From NCBI RefSeq assembly GCF_016785185.1, contig NZ_JAEKDY010000051.1: a stretch of DNA of 24,188 nt; one strand, 5' to 3'. Position 1 is the first letter of the stretch, and the number at the start of each line of letters is the position of its first letter. Positions 22,023 through 24,188 of this stretch are shown in pieces. The notes beneath the pieces were generated by a model that ran no database searches, was not told the DNA's origin, and saw only the letters and a program-made list of their open reading frames with translations. Both the position numbers and the translations under genes were made by a program. This DNA is from Heyndrickxia sporothermodurans. Lineage in GTDB: Bacteria > Bacillota > Bacilli > Bacillales > Bacillaceae_C.

Positions 22023-23015
22023 ATGGCCAAAACTCAGACACTATTAGAAGTGAAGGATTTGCAAACACATTTCTTTACAGAAAGTGGGACGGTTGCTTCC
22101 GTAAATGGTGTGTCTTTTTCAGTTGAAAAAGGAGAAACGGTCGGTATTGTCGGTGAATCAGGTTGTGGAAAAAGTGTAACGTCACTATCACTTCTGCAAT
22201 TAGTTAGTGAACCTGGAAAAATTGTTGGTGGGGAAATACTGTTTGATGGAGAAAATTTATTGAAGTACTCCAAGCGGAAAATGCAGCAAATAAGAGGAAA
22301 TAAAATTTCAATGATTTTTCAAGAGCCATTAACCTCCTTAAATCCAGTGTTTACTGTCGGAAGTCAAATTTCGGAAGCGATTAGACTCCATCAAAATGTA
22401 GATAAGTCAGAAGCGAAAAAGAAAGCAATTGAAATGTTAAAAAAGGTAGGAATACCGCGAGCGGAAAAACACTTTTATTCATTTCCTCATCTGCTTAGCG
22501 GAGGAATGAGGCAAAGGGTCATGATTGCTATGGCATTATCCTGCAATCCACAATTGTTAATAGCGGACGAACCGACAACTGCCCTCGATGTTACCATCCA
22601 AGCGCAAATATTAAAGCTAATGAAAAAACTGAGTGAAGAATATGGAACATCCATTATTATGATTACTCACGATCTAGGTGTAGTTGCCGAAATGGTGGAT
22701 CGAGTGATTGTCATGTATGCCGGTCAAATTGTTGAGCAAGATAATGTTTTTAATATTTTTAAAAATCCAAAGCATCCTTATACAAAGGGATTACTTAATA
22801 GTACACCAAAAATACACCAATTAAAGGATCAATTAGAATCAATTGAAGGAAATGTACCAATACCTTCCGAAATGCCTACTGGATGTAAATTCCATCCACG
22901 ATGTCCTTTCGCAATGGATATCTGTAGAAATCAAGAGCCTCCTTTAGTTCAAACAGGAGATGGAGCTGAAGTGAGATGTTGGCTTCATGGAGATGAAGAG
23001 GTGATTAATCTATGA
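22023..23015 (+). CDS. dppD: Peptide ABC transporter ATPase, DppD/OppD type
   Basis: Cytoplasmic ATPase, 330 residues, intact. Walker A is GESGCGKSV at 44-52, Q-loop FQEPLTSLNP, signature LSGGMRQR, Walker B LLIADEP, and H-loop ITHD. The C-terminal extension has the Cys cluster (CKFHPRCPFAMDIC, then RCW) that in this family can hold an iron-sulphur centre. GGAAGGGGGT precedes the ATG. It overlaps the next ATPase by 4 bases (ATGA). Its sequence parallels the truncated OppD at 75-962 closely in the central region, and shows what that gene has lost. Confidence 0.95.
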   Translation: MAKTQTLLEVKDLQTHFFTESGTVASVNGVSFSVEKGETVGIVGESGCGKSVTSLSLLQLVSEPGKIVGGEILFDGENLLKYSKRKMQQIRGNKISMIFQEPLTSLNPVFTVGSQISEAIRLHQNVDKSEAKKKAIEMLKKVGIPRAEKHFYSFPHLLSGGMRQRVMIAMALSCNPQLLIADEPTTALDVTIQAQILKLMKKLSEEYGTSIIMITHDLGVVAEMVDRVIVMYAGQIVEQDNVFNIFKNPKHPYTKGLLNSTPKIHQLKDQLESIEGNVPIPSEMPTGCKFHPRCPFAMDICRNQEPPLVQTGDGAEVRCWLHGDEEVINL

Positions 23016-24034
23016 CCGTTACCACCAACGATAATTTAAAAAAGGATGATGAAACACTATTAGAAATTGAAGGGTTAAAAAAATATTTTCCTATTTCTTC
23101 AGGTTTTTTTGGGAAAACAAAGCAGTATATAAAAGCTGTGGATGGAATAAATTTAATTGTGAAGAAAGGAGAAACACTAGGAATAGTTGGCGAATCAGGA
23201 TGTGGAAAATCTACAACTGGAAATACCATTTTGCGCTTGATTGAACCTACAGATGGAAAAATCATTTTCGAAGGGTCTGATATTACTAAACTATCAGAAC
23301 GTGGAATGCAAAGAATTAGAAAGGATATCCAAATGGTTTTCCAAGATCCATTTTCCTCTCTTAATCCTAGAATGAGAGTATTCGACATTATCGCAGAACC
23401 ACTTCGTACCCATAAAGTAGCAAAAGGGAAGGAATTAGAGCAAGCAGTTTACGAATTAATGGAAACCGTTGGGTTAGACCGATCATTCTCTAGTCGATAT
23501 CCTCATGAATTTAGTGGCGGCCAAAGGCAAAGAATTGGAATTGCTCGAGCTTTAGCATTAAAACCAAAGTTAATTATTTGTGATGAACCAGTCTCGGCTT
23601 TAGATGTTTCTATTCAAGCACAAATATTAAATTTATTAATGGATTTACAAAAGAAATTTAATTTAACTTATATATTTATTGCACATGGAATTCCTGCAGT
23701 AAAATACATTAGTGATCGAATCGCTGTCATGTATATGGGGGAAGTCGTCGAGCTTTCATCAAAGGAAGGACTTTTTAAGCATACCCTCCATCCATATACG
23801 AGCGGTTTAATCGCTTCTGTACCAATACCTGATCCGACTTTAAGAGATCGTAAGGAACAATACATTTTAGAAGATGATCTACCTGATCAAACGAATTTAC
23901 CAACCGGCTGCAGTTTCTATCCTAGATGTCCATTTGGTATGGAAAAATGTAAAGTTGAAAAACCAAAATTAAGACAAATTAGGGATGAACATTTTGTAGC
24001 TTGTCATCACCCACTACAAAATATTGTATCCTGA
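23012..24034 (+). CDS. dppF: Peptide ABC transporter ATPase, DppF/OppF type
   Basis: Second ATPase of the transporter, 340 residues. Walker A is GESGCGKST at 60-68, Q-loop FQDPFSSLNP, signature FSGGQRQR, Walker B LIICDEP, and the switch His at 225. The residues after this His read HGIPAV where most OppF/DppF proteins have HDLSVV or similar; the catalytic His itself is kept. The C-terminal Cys cluster is CSFYPRC, EKC and ACHH. It is coupled to the preceding ATPase gene through ATGA. It is the last gene before the right repeat copy, which begins 27 bases after its stop. Confidence 0.94.
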   Translation: MTVTTNDNLKKDDETLLEIEGLKKYFPISSGFFGKTKQYIKAVDGINLIVKKGETLGIVGESGCGKSTTGNTILRLIEPTDGKIIFEGSDITKLSERGMQRIRKDIQMVFQDPFSSLNPRMRVFDIIAEPLRTHKVAKGKELEQAVYELMETVGLDRSFSSRYPHEFSGGQRQRIGIARALALKPKLIICDEPVSALDVSIQAQILNLLMDLQKKFNLTYIFIAHGIPAVKYISDRIAVMYMGEVVELSSKEGLFKHTLHPYTSGLIASVPIPDPTLRDRKEQYILEDDLPDQTNLPTGCSFYPRCPFGMEKCKVEKPKLRQIRDEHFVACHHPLQNIVS

Positions 24035-24061
24035 TTGAACGGTGATGGAATAAAAAATGAG

Positions 24062-24188
24062 GGTATTGTAAAAAGTTCTATGAAAACTAAATAGTTGTTT
24101 AGGTTACTTTCCATTTATTAGGTGGGGAGCTCCCGCAATCGCTCTTGACAAACACGCCAATGGTTTGATCCAAGGTTAACAAGGGCGA
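24062..24188. repeat. Right copy of 127-bp terminal inverted repeat (probable IS end)
   Basis: Exact reverse complement of 1-127. Here the repeat lies 27 bases after the stop of the last transporter gene and does not disrupt a visible reading frame. TTGACA at 24145-24150 could be a -35 element inside the repeat, without a clear -10 in the visible part. Confidence 0.75.

Overview
The window is AT-rich, uses strong AGGAGG-type ribosome binding sites and LxGC lipoproteins, and carries gene families typical of low-GC Gram-positives (MurR/RpiR regulator, LacD, LCP protein, YkwD-like CAP protein, DUF3899, a Pre-toxin-TG polymorphic toxin). It most likely comes from a Bacillus sensu lato chromosome. 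The species cannot be fixed from sequence alone. The first 127 bases are the exact reverse complement of the last 127, so both ends run into copies of one dispersed repeat, probably an insertion sequence, in opposite orientations.

Region 1 (1-4093) is the 3' part of an oligopeptide ABC transporter operon: oppD, missing its 5' end including Walker A at the repeat boundary, then oppF, the lipoprotein oppA, and a small DUF3899 membrane protein, closed by a strong terminator. Region 2 (4094-4638) is non-coding. It holds two tandem 104-bp units built from about 21-bp subunits with an ATGCGTCACAAA-like core, and a minus-strand terminator. Region 3 (4639-10257) is a sugar catabolism locus. A divergent RpiR-family regulator faces a three-gene operon: a PfkB 1-phosphofructokinase/tagatose-1-phosphate kinase, a fructose-type PTS permease with domain order B-C-A, and a LacD tagatose-1,6-bisphosphate aldolase. 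The inferred route is ketohexose uptake as the 1-phosphate, phosphorylation to the 1,6-bisphosphate and aldol cleavage to triose phosphates; D-tagatose is the best substrate guess. Two tandem cre-like palindromes lie between the divergent genes. A convergent Cof-type HAD phosphatase shares the terminator.

Region 4 (10258-14136) is a polymorphic toxin locus in decay. A Pre-toxin-TG protein with a C-terminal AHH nuclease tip is split by a one-base frameshift and followed by an ankyrin-repeat probable immunity protein. Next come a broken second toxin tip that shares an 85-bp perfect match with the junction of the first, a second copy of the terminator, a short coding remnant and a relic of the toxin N-terminus. 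Region 5 (14137-16000) holds an LCP (LytR-CpsA-Psr) cell-wall protein and a CAP-domain protein that lacks a visible signal peptide, followed by a perfect 22-bp inverted repeat.

Region 6 (16001-24061) is a peptide-utilisation locus: a GntR/UTRA regulator, an M20 metallopeptidase, and a complete dipeptide/oligopeptide ABC transporter (lipoprotein, two permeases, two ATPases). A near-identical palindrome (GTTATAATATTATAT) lies upstream of both the regulator and the peptidase and is the likely operator. The most noteworthy parts are the toxin-tip exchange relics, the 21-bp repeat array, the putative tagatose operon and the paired GntR operators.
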